NCBI RefSeq assembly: GCF_026151395.1
Contig: NZ_JAMQPV010000003.1
Span: 186,001 to 250,000 of the forward strand
From: Leptospira limi
GTDB lineage: Bacteria; Spirochaetota; Leptospiria; Leptospirales; Leptospiraceae
Direction of reading: 5' to 3'
DNA: 64,000 nucleotides
Notes under the pieces: generated by a model
The model's database searches: none
What the model saw: the letters and a program-made list of their open reading frames with translations, nothing else
What the model was told of the DNA's origin: nothing
Program-made: the position numbers and the translations under genes
In this document: positions 26,183-36,698 of the stretch, one piece after another
How the letters are laid out: every line of letters starts with the position of its first letter
Numbering within the stretch: position 1 is the stretch's first letter

Positions 26183-26789
26183 CAAGGCCTTGTTGTTCCC
26201 AATTCGATTTGTCTTTGTTTCACTTTTGTTTTTCCTTTGTTTGTCTTGTGGCAAAGAAACGGTCAAACAAGGGGACAAAGACCTTTCGGAAGACCAAAAC
26301 CATTTCCTTTTGTACAAGGGAAAACCATTCAATGGGTTTTATGTGGCCGAAAATGCCGTACTTGCCGAAACCTATGAAACCGAATTTTACAAAGGTGTAC
26401 CTCACGGAAGTTATACGGTAAAATCCTTTTCGGGAGTTTTACTCGAATCCCGGCACATTCGGTATGGACAAAAACATGGAACCCAAACCTTGTATTTCCC
26501 ATCGGGCCAAATCCGCCAATCTTCGGAATATGAAATGGGAGTTCCAGTCGGCGAACATTTTGAATACTTTGACAATGGACAATTGGCAACCTACCAAACC
26601 TTCTTCCCCTCTGGGAAACCAAAGGTGGTGAAAAAATGGAACAAACGGGGACAAATTTATTTGAACCAAGTGTTTTTGGAATCAGGAGAAAGTTTTGGCC
26701 GTCCAGGCAGTAAACTCTGTGATCCCATCCCCGAAGAGACAGTAAACCAAACTGGCATTAATTCTCCTAACACCACCACCAAACTTTGA
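26154..26789 (+). CDS. MORN-like repeat lipoprotein
   Basis: A 211-residue lipoprotein with a late signal peptide ending in FLCLSC and a series of antiparallel repeats (KGKPFNGFYV, KGVPHGSYTV, GQKHGTQTLYFPSG, MGVPVGEHFEYFDNG) as in MORN-variant/YwqK-like proteins. The ATG at 26154 gives a 15-residue polar leader before the hydrophobic core and overlaps the YHYH gene by 29 nt; a TTG about 12 codons later would give a more ordinary signal peptide. The function is unknown, probably a surface or periplasmic scaffold. Confidence 0.65.
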   Translation: MEHQERFPTNKALLFPIRFVFVSLLFFLCLSCGKETVKQGDKDLSEDQNHFLLYKGKPFNGFYVAENAVLAETYETEFYKGVPHGSYTVKSFSGVLLESRHIRYGQKHGTQTLYFPSGQIRQSSEYEMGVPVGEHFEYFDNGQLATYQTFFPSGKPKVVKKWNKRGQIYLNQVFLESGESFGRPGSKLCDPIPEETVNQTGINSPNTTTKL

Positions 26790-26823
26790 TAAGCCGAAAT
26801 AAGGGAAGGTATCCTTTTTGCAA

Positions 26824-27543
26824 ATGAATGAAACAAAACCAAACCATAAGTTGATGAAACCAAATCTCTTTTTTCAGAAATCGATTCTTAGAACCATTTC
26901 CATCTTTCTTTTCTGTTTGGTGAGTTTGTTTGTTTTGGGAAATTGTAAGGAAAACCAGTCTTCTCCCGAGACGGATTCTTTGCCTTATTTTTCAGGAAAA
27001 GACTTTGATCCCATTTGGACAAAAGTTCCAAACGAAACCTCTAACTTACACCAAATCCCCGAAGGGTTCAAACTCACAAACCATTTGGGAAACCAAATTC
27101 AGCTCAGAGAACATTCACCTAAAATCAGTTTGGTTGTTTTCTTCTATGCAACCTGTCGTGGGATTTGTCCAATGATTACAAAAAATATCATCCAAATCGA
27201 ACCACAGTTATCCGAATTCAAAGACTTGGAAATTAGTTCTATCTCCATCAATCCCAAAGAAGACACACCCGCAGTTCTTTCCAAGTACCGCACTCTCTAT
27301 AAAATCCAAAATCCAAACTGGAATTTTTATACAGGGGAACTTTTGGACATTGAATCGTTTGCCAAAAACACATGTGGGGCGGAAGTAGAAGGATTTTCTG
27401 TGGAAAAAAACAAATACGAATTTGTTCATACCGAAAATATTTTTTTATTTGATGGGAACAAATACCTCCGGGGGATTTACCGCGCCAAAGGTACGGGCGA
27501 TATACAGAGGTTAGTTGCAGACCTTAGGATCCTCACCAAATAG
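26824..27543 (+). CDS. SCO1/SenC family copper chaperone lipoprotein
   Basis: A 239-residue thioredoxin-fold lipoprotein (signal peptide ending in LGNC). The metal site is the CRGICP motif (CxxxC) plus the distal His in FVHTENI, the three Cu ligands of SCO1. It should deliver copper to the CuA site of cytochrome c oxidase, or act as a thiol-disulfide reductase. The start is uncertain: TTG at 26818 has better spacing to GGAAGG than the ATG at 26824. It is the last gene of a three-lipoprotein group. Confidence 0.83.
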   Translation: MNETKPNHKLMKPNLFFQKSILRTISIFLFCLVSLFVLGNCKENQSSPETDSLPYFSGKDFDPIWTKVPNETSNLHQIPEGFKLTNHLGNQIQLREHSPKISLVVFFYATCRGICPMITKNIIQIEPQLSEFKDLEISSISINPKEDTPAVLSKYRTLYKIQNPNWNFYTGELLDIESFAKNTCGAEVEGFSVEKNKYEFVHTENIFLFDGNKYLRGIYRAKGTGDIQRLVADLRILTK

Positions 27544-27562
27544 TTGGTTGGGTTCCTAAGGT
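27521..27562. repeat. long stem-loop at the end of the SCO1 gene
   Basis: A 12-bp outer stem (ACCTTAGGATCC against GGTTCCTAAGGT, one mismatch) and a 5-bp inner stem (ACCAA/TTGGT) with an ATAG loop span the stop codon of the SCO1 gene. There is no T-run on either side, so it is not a classical intrinsic terminator. It may protect the 3' end of the mRNA, or act as terminator in the convergent gap before the ABC permease. Confidence 0.5.
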
Positions 27563-27597
27563 GAAGCGGAGAGTACAAATCGAAGATTCTAGGGATT

Positions 27598-28359
27598 TTA
27601 ATTTTTGATTTTGTACCCAGTGCGAAAGATAAGCCATGTGACTGCCAAACAAACCGAAAGGAACACAAGGATCATCCCAATACTCACAGACAAAGCAACA
27701 TCCGCTCGTTCAAAAAAACTATAACGAAACCCACTCACCAAATACAATACGGGGTTAAACATACTGATTTTTTGCCAAAAACTGGGTAACATTTGGATGG
27801 AATAAAAACTCCCACCGAGAAATACAAGAGGAGTGATGACAAGCATCGGAATCATTTGTAGTTTTTCAAAACTGTCTGCCCAAATCCCAATCACAAACCC
27901 AAACAAACTAAAACTAATGCAGGTTAGTAAGAGAAAAAATACCATCAGGAATGGATGGTCAATGCGAATGGGAACAAAAAAAGAAGCAGTGATAAGCATT
28001 AAAATCCCGAGCATCAGTGATTTAGTTGCCGCAGCTCCCACATACCCAATCACCACTTCCCACATGGTCACAGGTGCCGAAAGGATTTCATAAATGGTTC
28101 CATTGAACTTGGGAAAATAAATCCCAAAGGATGCATTGGAGATACTTTCCGTGAGGAGTGACAACATCACAAGGCCTGGTACAATAAAACTTCCATAATG
28201 GATTCCATCAATTTCTTGGATCCGAGACCCAATCGCAGATCCAAATACAATGAAGTACAAAGATGTGGATAAAACAGGAGAGGCTATACTTTGTAATAAC
28301 GTACGAAATGTACGAGCCATTTCAAATTGGTAAATTGCTTGGATGGCATGGAAATTCAT
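27598..28359 (-). CDS. ABC-2 type transporter permease
   Basis: A 253-residue permease with six hydrophobic segments; LISGF-like motifs and the pattern [15 protein letters not shown] near the C-terminus are typical of ABC-2 membrane proteins such as E. coli YadH. It overlaps the ATP-binding gene by 4 nt and should form the exporter with it. The substrate is unknown; relatives export lipids, polysaccharides or drugs. Confidence 0.85.
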   Translation of the reverse strand: MNFHAIQAIYQFEMARTFRTLLQSIASPVLSTSLYFIVFGSAIGSRIQEIDGIHYGSFIVPGLVMLSLLTESISNASFGIYFPKFNGTIYEILSAPVTMWEVVIGYVGAAATKSLMLGILMLITASFFVPIRIDHPFLMVFFLLLTCISFSLFGFVIGIWADSFEKLQMIPMLVITPLVFLGGSFYSIQMLPSFWQKISMFNPVLYLVSGFRYSFFERADVALSVSIGMILVFLSVCLAVTWLIFRTGYKIKN

Positions 28360-29282
28360 ACGGTCTCCTGTAATAATTGAACAAAAATTTCTTCTAAGCT
28401 ACTTTGTTTTGTACTCAAATCACTGAATTGGATTTTTTCTTTTTTGAGATCATCCAAAAGTTTGGTCATCACACTGCTATCATCAGAACGATCGTAAGTG
28501 AATACAATGGCTGAATTGTTATCAGAAAGTTCAAGTTTGTACTTTGATAACGACTTTGGGATGGATTTTACAGACTTTTTCAATTCGATCCGCAATTGTT
28601 TGGTTCCCAATTGTTTCATGAGTTTGTTTTTGTTTTCGGTGAGGAAAATTTCTCCCTTACGGATCACAGAGATACGGTCGGCAATTAACTCAGCTTCTTC
28701 GATATAATGGGTTGTGAGGATGATGGTAACTCCATTTTTACGAAGGGATTCTACAATCTTCCACATATCCTTACGGAGTTCCACATCCACACCCGCACTT
28801 GGTTCATCCAGAAACAAAATTTTTGGTTCGTGTGACAATGCTTTGGCGATCAATACTCGTCGTTTCATCCCACCAGATAATGTCATGATCCTTTGGTCTT
28901 TTTTGTCCCAAAGGGAAAGGGATTTTAATACTTCTTCGATGTACTTAGGATTGGCTGGTTTTCCATACAAACCACGAGTAAAACTCACACTTGCCCAAAC
29001 GGTTTCAAATGCATGGACACTGAGTTCTTGTGGGACAAGTCCAATGAGGGATCTTGTTTTTTTGAAATCATGGATGATATCATATCCAGCGACTTTCACC
29101 TCACCGGCACTAGGTGAAACAATGCCACAGATCAAATTGATCAGAGTGGTTTTCCCGGCACCATTCGGTCCAAGTAGGGCATGGATTTCTCCCTCACCCA
29201 CTTCCCAATTCACGGATTTGAGTGCTTGGAATCCATTGTCATAGGACTTGGAAACTTGTTTTACAGTTAGGATTGGTTTCAA
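28356..29282 (-). CDS. ABC transporter ATP-binding protein
   Basis: A 308-residue ATPase with Walker [10 protein letters not shown], signature LSGGMKRR, Walker [13 protein letters not shown] and H-loop TTHYIEEA. The C-terminal ~80 residues are a DUF4162-like extension, as in YadG-type exporters. It overlaps both neighbours by 4 nt (ABC-F upstream, permease downstream), so the three genes form one translationally coupled operon. Confidence 0.9.
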   Translation of the reverse strand: MKPILTVKQVSKSYDNGFQALKSVNWEVGEGEIHALLGPNGAGKTTLINLICGIVSPSAGEVKVAGYDIIHDFKKTRSLIGLVPQELSVHAFETVWASVSFTRGLYGKPANPKYIEEVLKSLSLWDKKDQRIMTLSGGMKRRVLIAKALSHEPKILFLDEPSAGVDVELRKDMWKIVESLRKNGVTIILTTHYIEEAELIADRISVIRKGEIFLTENKNKLMKQLGTKQLRIELKKSVKSIPKSLSKYKLELSDNNSAIVFTYDRSDDSSVMTKLLDDLKKEKIQFSDLSTKQSSLEEIFVQLLQETV

Positions 29283-30775
29283 ACGGTTTCATCCTTCCAG
29301 CCAATGTCACTGAGGAAGTCGTCATAACCACCATCATAGACAAAAACTCGGTCATCATCGAATACAATGAGTTTTGTGGCCACAGCGCGCAAGTGCATTT
29401 CGTTGTGGGTAACCATAATCACAGATCCATCAAAATTATCAATCGCCTCAATGAGGGAGTCACAAGATTGCATGTCCAAGTGGTTTGTGGGCTCATCTAA
29501 GTAAAGTAAGTGGCAAGGAGTCACAAGGATTTTTCCAAGTAATACTCGGCTCTTTTCTCCCCCAGAAAGCACTTTGATTCTTTTTAAGGCAAGGTCTTCC
29601 GAGAACATCAAACCACCGGCAATATTTCGAGCTTTCCCTTCCGAACAGTTGGGATCAGCACTCATAATCTCTTGGACAACCGTATTACTTTCGTTCATGT
29701 TGAGTTTGTTTGTTTGTCCAAAATATCCTTCTTTTAAGATCGGATGTTTTTTCACACTACCTGAAACAGGAGTGAGTTCACCCGCTATCAATTTGAGAAG
29801 GGTTGATTTTCCTTTTCCGTTTTTTCCGATGATACAAATCCGATCTTCAGGCCCAACACTGATGGAAAAATTTTCAAACAAATAAGGCGATTTTCCATCA
29901 TAAGAAAATGAGACATCTTCTACGCTTAACATTTGGTTGGCGGAAAATGGCGCACTATTAAAGTATAATTCCATATCTTCGATGGTATCAAGTGCCTTCA
30001 TCTCACCTTGTTTTTCTAATTTTTTGACACGCGATTGGGTGCGACTTGCAAAACTTGCTTTTGCTTTAAACTTAGCGATAAACATCTCTTCTTGTTTGCG
30101 TTTTTTGGCTTCGTTCAACCGAGTTTTTTCATAAATTTCTTCAGCTTGGTTGATTTGAGTGTACAACTTTTCAGTATCACCCTGCACTTTGATTGCCTTT
30201 GTGCGGTGGATGGCGACTGTATGTGTCACGACACTGTCCATAAAACTTCTATCGTGTGTGATGAGAATGATCTCTCCTTCCCATTCCTTAAGGAATTCCT
30301 CTAACCAACGTATGGTGACAATGTCCAAATAGTTGTTTGGTTCATCTAGGATAAGCATATCAGGTGCAGACACTAAAAGTTTTGCCAAGTTCATTCGGAT
30401 TTGATAACCACCCGAAAACTCTTCGGGGCTACGTTCCATGTCTTTTTCAGAGAACCCGAGTCCAAATAAAATGCGTTCCACCTTCCAAGTCTCGTATTCA
30501 TCCCCTTCAGGAAGACCCAGTGCACATTCTTCGAGTACGGTTGGTTTGGTGAAGACTAAATGTTGTTCCAAGTGGCCAATGCGGTATCCTTTGGGAATGG
30601 TGATGTTTCCCGAATCGGGTTCGGTTTTCCCTTGGATGATTTGGACAAGGGTTGATTTACCATGTCCATTACGACCGACAAGTCCAACCCTTTCCCCGCG
30701 ATTCACACTGAATTGTAAATCATCAAATAAAACGTTACCATTGAATTGTTTGTTTAAGCCAGATATTTTGATCAT
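29279..30775 (-). CDS. ABC-F family ribosome-associated ATPase
   Basis: A 498-residue protein with two ABC domains and no membrane segment. Walker A motifs GRNGHGKST and GKNGKGKST, signatures EFSGGYQIR and LSGGEKSR, Walker B motifs [12 protein letters not shown] and [12 protein letters not shown], joined by a helical P-site-tRNA-interaction linker rich in Lys/Arg/Glu. ABC-F proteins act on the ribosome (translation factors or antibiotic protection). It is the first gene of an operon with an ABC exporter, an arrangement that raises the possibility of linked drug defence, but this is inference. Confidence 0.88.
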   Translation of the reverse strand: MIKISGLNKQFNGNVLFDDLQFSVNRGERVGLVGRNGHGKSTLVQIIQGKTEPDSGNITIPKGYRIGHLEQHLVFTKPTVLEECALGLPEGDEYETWKVERILFGLGFSEKDMERSPEEFSGGYQIRMNLAKLLVSAPDMLILDEPNNYLDIVTIRWLEEFLKEWEGEIILITHDRSFMDSVVTHTVAIHRTKAIKVQGDTEKLYTQINQAEEIYEKTRLNEAKKRKQEEMFIAKFKAKASFASRTQSRVKKLEKQGEMKALDTIEDMELYFNSAPFSANQMLSVEDVSFSYDGKSPYLFENFSISVGPEDRICIIGKNGKGKSTLLKLIAGELTPVSGSVKKHPILKEGYFGQTNKLNMNESNTVVQEIMSADPNCSEGKARNIAGGLMFSEDLALKRIKVLSGGEKSRVLLGKILVTPCHLLYLDEPTNHLDMQSCDSLIEAIDNFDGSVIMVTHNEMHLRAVATKLIVFDDDRVFVYDGGYDDFLSDIGWKDETV

Positions 30776-30961
30776 ATAATTTCCGAAGGGAGAGTAGAGA
30801 TAAAACCAAGATGCAAAAAGTATCCGAAAGGACGAGTAGAAAGAAATGGAATCAAATGTGTTTTTTAAGGATTTAGTGAGAAATTTCTGACATAATCACT
30901 AAGGCACAAACGTTAGAAATTATGAACTTTTTTTGGCCACCTAAAAGGCCGAAACTGTACT

Positions 30962-31711
30962 GTGCGAACTTATCTTTTGTATTTACTAGGAGGCCTTTGT
31001 TTGTTAGGAGTGGACTCGTCCTACTCCAATGGAAACTTACAAGTGGCCTTTGGTGCAGAAGAAAACTACCTCCTCGTTCGTTCCCTCGATTCCAGTGTCA
31101 TCCATTTAGGAGATGCGGAAGATAAAATAGAATACCGAAACATCATCGATGAATACTTACGTTTCAAAAGCCTTCATATCCAGGGGAATTATGGAGAAGC
31201 TTACCTTGCCGTTCGTTCCACACAATACAAACTCATCCAACTGTATGATAAAATCCTTACTAAAAACATAACACTTGTTCGAAGCGAACTTGAGTTACTC
31301 GGTAGAAAAGCAAGAGATAAAGAAAAAACACAAACCAAGGCTTTTTTGCGTTTGGCGTTACGTGATGTCAGTGAAGCGGAACAAAAATTGGTGATGGCAA
31401 GGAACATACGCCCCTATTTGTATCTTTTGAAACTGAGAGAAATGTTGTTTGCTCTGAAGATTTTGAAACATTCTGGCAAGTTTGTTATTTTTTTGAACTT
31501 ACTCCATGATGGCCAGTATATGGATTCCATCGAGTTTTATGATTTTGATTCAATCGAATCAGAACTCATTCGTGGATTTGGTCCGAGTTCCAAATACCTT
31601 GCCATCCATTACGACAATGCCTTTCTCCCCTTCCGAGAAGAAAGTATCTATGAAGACAAAATGACAAATTTCAAAACCCAAACCATCAACCAAAACGAAA
31701 CACTGAAATAA
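30962..31711 (+). CDS. exported hypothetical helical protein
   Basis: A 249-residue protein with an N-terminal signal peptide-like segment (RTYLLYLLGGLCLLGV) and a long, helical, Lys/Arg/Glu-rich remainder. No known motif. The GTG start at 30962 preserves the signal peptide; an AGGAGG further inside precedes an in-frame TTG, which would remove it. The 186 nt before it, divergent from the ABC-F gene, show no clear promoter. Confidence 0.55.
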   Translation: MRTYLLYLLGGLCLLGVDSSYSNGNLQVAFGAEENYLLVRSLDSSVIHLGDAEDKIEYRNIIDEYLRFKSLHIQGNYGEAYLAVRSTQYKLIQLYDKILTKNITLVRSELELLGRKARDKEKTQTKAFLRLALRDVSEAEQKLVMARNIRPYLYLLKLREMLFALKILKHSGKFVIFLNLLHDGQYMDSIEFYDFDSIESELIRGFGPSSKYLAIHYDNAFLPFREESIYEDKMTNFKTQTINQNETLK

Positions 31712-31753
31712 AATCTGTGTTGGCCAATCGATTTATCCTTACAGAAATACCGA

Positions 31754-32932
31754 TTAGGAAGTTTTTAATTGGATGAAGTCCCTTGCACGATTTGCTTTTT
31801 CTTTTGCTTCCTCAATGGTTTTGCCAAGTGCCAAACTAACACCCATTCGGCGCTTTCCAACCACTTCTGGTTTTCCAAAAATACGAATGTCAACTCCTGG
31901 AATTGACAAAGCCTCTTTTAGACCCCGATATTCTGGTGATTTGGTATCCCCTTCCAGTAAGATCGCAGAACTAGCAGCAGGTGTTTGGAATATGAGCTCA
32001 GGGATTGGTAGGCCAAGAAGTGCCCTAGCATGCAATGAAAATTCAGAAATATTTTGAGAGATCAGGGTGACAAGTCCTGTATCATGTGGTCTTGGAGAAA
32101 CCTCACTAAAGTACACTTCGTCCCCTTTGACAAAAAGTTCCACACCAAAGATTCCAAAACCACCAAGACCTGTGGTGACTTTCTCAGCAATTTGTTTTGC
32201 GGATTCTAATGCTAAGTTTGACATAGGTTGGGGCATCCAAGACTCCACATAATCCCCGTTAACTTGCCTGTGCCCAATTGGTGGTAAAAAACTTGTGCCA
32301 CCAATGTGACGGATTGTGAGTAAAGTAATTTCAAAATCAAAAGAGATGAACTCTTCAATGATCATCTTCCCTTTACCAGTGCGCCCTCCTGTTTGACCGT
32401 ACTCCCAAGCTTTGTGGATGTCTGATTCTGTTTTGACCAAACTCTGTCCTTTCCCAGAAGAACTCATGATGGGTTTTACCACACAAGGAAATCCAATCGT
32501 ATGGATGGCTTTTGTAAAATCATCTTCTGTATCTGCAAAAAGATATGAAGATGTTTTTAAACCCAATTCTTTTGCTACGAAGTTTCGAATTCCCTCTCGG
32601 TTCATAGTGAGGTTGACAGCTTTGGCACTGGGAATGATTTTGAATCCCTCGGACTCTAAACGGACTAATGTTTCTGTATGGATGGCTTCAATTTCAGGCA
32701 CAACATAATTTGGCTTTAACTCGCGTATGGTGGCTTCCAGCTCCTTTGGATCGAGCATATTGATGACACGTGACTCTTGTGCCACAAGCATAGCAGGTGC
32801 ATTTGGATAACGATCTACAGCAATGACATGGACACCTAATCGATTGGCTTCTATCGCTACCTCCTTCCCTAATTCTCCTGAACCAAGAAGGAGGAGTTTT
32901 GTTGCCTGTTTCGTAAATGGTGTTCCTATCAT
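31754..32932 (-). CDS. purT: formate-dependent GAR transformylase PurT
   Basis: A 392-residue ATP-grasp enzyme of purine synthesis that adds a formyl group to glycinamide ribonucleotide using formate and ATP. Typical stretches are [56 protein letters not shown] and [14 protein letters not shown]. The length is right for the family. The gene stands alone between two convergent or tandem groups. Confidence 0.96.
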   Translation of the reverse strand: MIGTPFTKQATKLLLLGSGELGKEVAIEANRLGVHVIAVDRYPNAPAMLVAQESRVINMLDPKELEATIRELKPNYVVPEIEAIHTETLVRLESEGFKIIPSAKAVNLTMNREGIRNFVAKELGLKTSSYLFADTEDDFTKAIHTIGFPCVVKPIMSSSGKGQSLVKTESDIHKAWEYGQTGGRTGKGKMIIEEFISFDFEITLLTIRHIGGTSFLPPIGHRQVNGDYVESWMPQPMSNLALESAKQIAEKVTTGLGGFGIFGVELFVKGDEVYFSEVSPRPHDTGLVTLISQNISEFSLHARALLGLPIPELIFQTPAASSAILLEGDTKSPEYRGLKEALSIPGVDIRIFGKPEVVGKRRMGVSLALGKTIEEAKEKANRARDFIQLKTS

Positions 32933-32977
32933 AATCGTAAAGATTTCGACACCTAGTTGTACGACAAGAACGAATCG

Positions 32978-33454
32978 TTACATCAGATAACGTTTTCCAA
33001 GTTTGTCTCTTTGGTAAATATTGGCACCCATTCGAATGAGTAAGTCAGACAATTCGCTAAGTCCATCAAAACTATTGGCAATGTGCAAAGGAGTGACACC
33101 ACTCGGATCTGCGGCATTGGGATTTGCACCTGCATACAGTAATACTTCCACTGCTTCGATATTCCCTGTTTCTGTGGCTTTATGAATTGGATACAAACCC
33201 ATGTTATCTGGTACGTCAGGATTCAGACCAATGGCGAGTAAGCGTTTTAAAAAATAGAGATCAGATACCTCAACCACTGCTAGCCCCAGTAGTAAAGCGG
33301 ACTCAGTTAAACAAATTTTTTTTAATTCTGAATCGGATAACAACAAATCAAAACTATCTCTGTCACCCCGGGAGATAGCAGAACACAAACTGCGAAGCCG
33401 AATATTGGATTTTGATTTCAATGCGAAATCGATTATGTTTTGGATCATACCCAT
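32978..33454 (-). CDS. ankyrin-repeat protein
   Basis: A 158-residue soluble protein with about three ankyrin repeats: NMGLYPIHKATETGNIEAVE, DPSGVTPLHIANSF and the end of a partial one. There is no signal peptide. It starts 6 nt after the end of the AraC regulator gene and is probably co-transcribed with it. Ankyrin repeats bind other proteins; the partner is unknown. Confidence 0.75.
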   Translation of the reverse strand: MGMIQNIIDFALKSKSNIRLRSLCSAISRGDRDSFDLLLSDSELKKICLTESALLLGLAVVEVSDLYFLKRLLAIGLNPDVPDNMGLYPIHKATETGNIEAVEVLLYAGANPNAADPSGVTPLHIANSFDGLSELSDLLIRMGANIYQRDKLGKRYLM

Positions 33455-33460
33455 ATCGTA

Positions 33461-34273
33461 TCACTTTTCCTCGTTTGTTTGCTTGTAAAAATGAGACATT
33501 TTTTCAAATTCGGCAAACCAATCTTTTGGGATCGTTCCCGAATTTCGTTTAAAATCATGATTGAAATGGGACTGGTCTGCGTATTCAAAATTCTGTGCTA
33601 TATCGGTTAGACGAAGATTTGGATTGTTTGTTTGGTAATGTTCGGGATTCCTTACAAGTGATAACACACGATGGACAGATCGGTATTCGGATGGATTGAG
33701 TCCCACCACTTCTTGGAATTTTCGTTCCAATTGTTTTCTTGAGATGCCTAATTTTTTTGTAACCGAATTGATTCTGGTTTTGGGATTAGTTAGTTCCATA
33801 AGGGCAAATCTAACATAAGTCGGAACTTCTGTTTGTTTCCCAGGAAAATTCTTTAAATACTCCGACAAAGATTGGATGATATCCGTTTCCTTCATTTTTG
33901 CTCCTTGGAACCTTTTCACCAATCCAGCGTTATACGGAATTTCCGGAAATTGATTTTTTAAATTTAGACCTTGTTTAGAAAAGAGTGCATAGAGAGATGC
34001 CACATAAAAACGGATGGAAACTAAGTTTAACTGAGATGGAGAGAGAACACGCCACCTTCTTGTTTGTGGACCAACCAGATGGGATTTAGGCAATAATAAG
34101 GTTTCTCCCGATTCTGTTTCTACCATCGGTGGCTCTCCCAAATGAAAAACCATCTCACATTCGTAAGACGGTATGATCCAAGGTAATTCGATTGATTTTA
34201 CCTCCCTCCAAACCCAAAACTCTTTGATAAAAGATTCCCATTCAGAAGGAGGTTTTATAAATAGAATGTCCAC
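33461..34273 (-). CDS. AraC-family transcriptional regulator
   Basis: A 270-residue regulator. The C-terminal third has the two AraC helix-turn-helix units: VTKKLGISRKQLERKF and LTDIAQNFEYADQSHFNHDFKR, followed by GTIPKDWF. The N-terminal part (GPQTRRWRV) is a cupin-like sensory region of the DUF6597 style. It lies downstream of the copper operon on the same strand, 33 nt after copA, so read-through is possible, but the operon's own regulator is the MerR-type gene at 37239. Confidence 0.82.
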   Translation of the reverse strand: MDILFIKPPSEWESFIKEFWVWREVKSIELPWIIPSYECEMVFHLGEPPMVETESGETLLLPKSHLVGPQTRRWRVLSPSQLNLVSIRFYVASLYALFSKQGLNLKNQFPEIPYNAGLVKRFQGAKMKETDIIQSLSEYLKNFPGKQTEVPTYVRFALMELTNPKTRINSVTKKLGISRKQLERKFQEVVGLNPSEYRSVHRVLSLVRNPEHYQTNNPNLRLTDIAQNFEYADQSHFNHDFKRNSGTIPKDWFAEFEKMSHFYKQTNEEK

Positions 34274-34306
34274 GAATTGGTTCCTAGTGTTTCTCTTTTT
34301 ATTATC

Positions 34307-36523
34307 CTATTTCCATCGACTCATACGAAGGGCATTGAAGACAACGGACACAGAACTAAACGCCATGGCAGCACCACTCACCCATGGAGCAAGTAAACCA
34401 GAAGCAGCAATCGGAATTCCAAGTAAATTATATCCAAGTGCCCAACCAAAATTTTGGCGGATATTTAAAACTGTATCCTTTCCGATTTTGATCAAATCCA
34501 TAATCCTTTGGATATCACCATTCACAAGGACAACATCCGCCGTACTGATGGCAATGTCTGATCCGGTTCCCATCGCAATACCGACACCAGCAGAAGCAAG
34601 TGCAGGAGCATCATTGATCCCATCTCCCACCATTGCACTATGGATATTGGAATCCTTCAGTTGTTTTATGATCTTTGCTTTTTCTTCAGGTAACAAACTC
34701 GAATACACAGCAGTGATCCCCACTGATTTAGCGACTTTATTGGCAGCTGTTGGATTGTCTCCCGTTAGAAGGACGGGTTCTACTCCAATGGAACGTAAGT
34801 CGTCAATCGCTTGTTTTGCGGATTCACGGATTTGGTCTTCGATGCGAAAAACGATCATACCATCGATTTTCCCTTTGATTCCAACAAACACCAAACTCAC
34901 ACCTTCACGGATCCATTCTTCGACACTAGTATTAATGCTGTCTGGGATAAAAAACCCCTTTTCTTCCACAAACGATTGTTTTCCGGCATAATATACATAA
35001 CCTTCAATTTCGGTTTGAATTCCTCCACCAGGAGAAGTGATCGTTTTTACGATCCCAAGATCGACAGATCGATAGTCCTTCTCTTTTCCAAAAGCCAAAA
35101 TGGCTTTTGCTAAAGGGTGATCAGATGTTTCTTCCATTGCAAGCACATGCCCAAAAACTAAAGATTTTTGATCTTCCGATATCCCAGATGTGAGAACACC
35201 TGTTATCTTAGGTTTTCCTTCCGTGAGAGTTCCCGTTTTATCAAAAAAGATCATATTGATCTTTGATACTGATTCCAACGCCTCTGCACTACGAAAGAGT
35301 ACCCCGCGTTTGGCAGCTCTTCCCGTTCCAACAAGGAGTGAGATCGGAGTTGCAAGACCAAGTGCACAAGGACATGCAATGACAAGGATGGCAATACTTG
35401 TTTCAATCGCCTTTGTGATCTCACCCGGCGCCAGAACAAAGTACCAAACAAGAAAGTCTAGGACACTAAGGGCAATAACAACTGGTACAAAGTAAGCTGA
35501 TATCTGGTCTGCAATCCTTTGGATGGGAGCTTTGGTTCCAAGAGATTCCTCTACCGATTTGATGATATGGGATAAAGTGGTATCATTTCCTACCTTCATG
35601 GCTTTCACAACGAGTGAGCCGTTCCCATTCACTGTTCCACCAAGGATTTTATCTCCTAGTTTTTTCTCCACTGGCATACTCTCACCGGTTAACATGGATT
35701 CATCGGCAAAACTTTCTCCTTCCTTTACAATCCCATCCATTGGAAATCTTTCCAGAGCTTTGACTAGAACCAAGTCCCCTTGTTTTAGGTATTCATTGGG
35801 AACTTCTGTCCAAACTCCGTTTGATTTCACTGTAGCAGTTTCTGGACGAAGTGAAAGTAATGCTTTTATCCCATCACTACTTTTCCCTTTCGCCATATGT
35901 TCAATCCACTTACCACCTAATATAAATGTGATGAGGACAGCTGAAGTCTCAAAATATAAATCTTTTCCAAAGATACTATATCCATAAGCCGCCGACGTTC
36001 CAATCACCACAAGTACATCCATATTCGCTGTTCCATTGCGAAGTGCACGGTAAGCAGATTGATAAAATGGAAACCCTATCAAAAATTGAACAGGAGTTGC
36101 GATGATCATCTGCACCCATCGGTCCATCAAAATATGGGGCATTGGTAAAAAGGATAAAAATTGGAAATGAGTCACCATTCCATAAAACAGAGGAAGTGAA
36201 AAAAGTGTAGAAAGGATAAATCGAATTTTTAAAACCCGAATGTGATCTTTCTGTTTTTTTTCTGTTTCTGATTGTTTGTTTGGATCATGTTCCGTTGCTT
36301 GGTAACCGAGAGACTCCACTGTTTTTAAGAGTGTATCAACTGGTATTTGTTCTTCTGCTCTTAGGAAAACCGATTCACGAGCAAAATTGACTCTCACTTC
36401 AGATACACCGGGGAGTTTGGAAAGGCCCTTCTCAATTCGAAGGGCACAATTCGCACAGGTCATACCAAAGAGATCTAACGTATGTTCTGTGGTTTTATTT
36501 AACGTTTCCAAGTGTATAACCAT
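34307..36523 (-). CDS. copA: Cu(I)-exporting P1B-type ATPase
   Basis: A 738-residue heavy-metal pump. An N-terminal HMA domain has GMTCANCALR (CxxC); the transport site is ACPCALGLATP (CPC), phosphorylation occurs at DKTGTLTEGKP, and TGESMPV, SDHPLAKAIL (HP motif) and GDGINDAP are all in place. It exports Cu(I), possibly Ag(I), across the inner membrane. The ATG at 36523 is chosen over GTG 36529. It overlaps the end of copZ by 29 nt; a third gene upstream and the CueR-like regulator complete the copper module. Confidence 0.93.
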   Translation of the reverse strand: MVIHLETLNKTTEHTLDLFGMTCANCALRIEKGLSKLPGVSEVRVNFARESVFLRAEEQIPVDTLLKTVESLGYQATEHDPNKQSETEKKQKDHIRVLKIRFILSTLFSLPLFYGMVTHFQFLSFLPMPHILMDRWVQMIIATPVQFLIGFPFYQSAYRALRNGTANMDVLVVIGTSAAYGYSIFGKDLYFETSAVLITFILGGKWIEHMAKGKSSDGIKALLSLRPETATVKSNGVWTEVPNEYLKQGDLVLVKALERFPMDGIVKEGESFADESMLTGESMPVEKKLGDKILGGTVNGNGSLVVKAMKVGNDTTLSHIIKSVEESLGTKAPIQRIADQISAYFVPVVIALSVLDFLVWYFVLAPGEITKAIETSIAILVIACPCALGLATPISLLVGTGRAAKRGVLFRSAEALESVSKINMIFFDKTGTLTEGKPKITGVLTSGISEDQKSLVFGHVLAMEETSDHPLAKAILAFGKEKDYRSVDLGIVKTITSPGGGIQTEIEGYVYYAGKQSFVEEKGFFIPDSINTSVEEWIREGVSLVFVGIKGKIDGMIVFRIEDQIRESAKQAIDDLRSIGVEPVLLTGDNPTAANKVAKSVGITAVYSSLLPEEKAKIIKQLKDSNIHSAMVGDGINDAPALASAGVGIAMGTGSDIAISTADVVLVNGDIQRIMDLIKIGKDTVLNIRQNFGWALGYNLLGIPIAASGLLAPWVSGAAMAFSSVSVVFNALRMSRWK

Positions 36524-36698
36524 CCTCACTCAAACGGTTTCGAAGTTTTTCCAACTCCTCTTCTGTTAGAGTTTCATTCACTGATACAATTTCGTGATCT
36601 ACATCAGCAGTTGCTTTTTTGCCATTTTCGGCAAAAATTTTTTCTACAGTCATCTTACAATGATTACAAGTCATTCCTTCTATTTCATAATTAACCAT
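36495..36698 (-). CDS. copZ: copper chaperone CopZ
   Basis: A 67-residue single HMA domain with EGMTCNHCKMTVEK (CxxC). It should carry Cu(I) to the CopA pump. AGGAG is 7 nt before the ATG. It overlaps the upstream periplasmic protein gene by 8 nt and copA by 29 nt, so all three are translationally coupled. Confidence 0.88.
   Translation of the reverse strand: MVNYEIEGMTCNHCKMTVEKIFAENGKKATADVDHEIVSVNETLTEEELEKLRNRLSEDGYTLGNVK

Noticed and set aside
29937..30304. Plus-strand open frames within the ABC-F gene
   Set aside because: Fully antisense to a clear ABC-F protein and without homology or translation signals.
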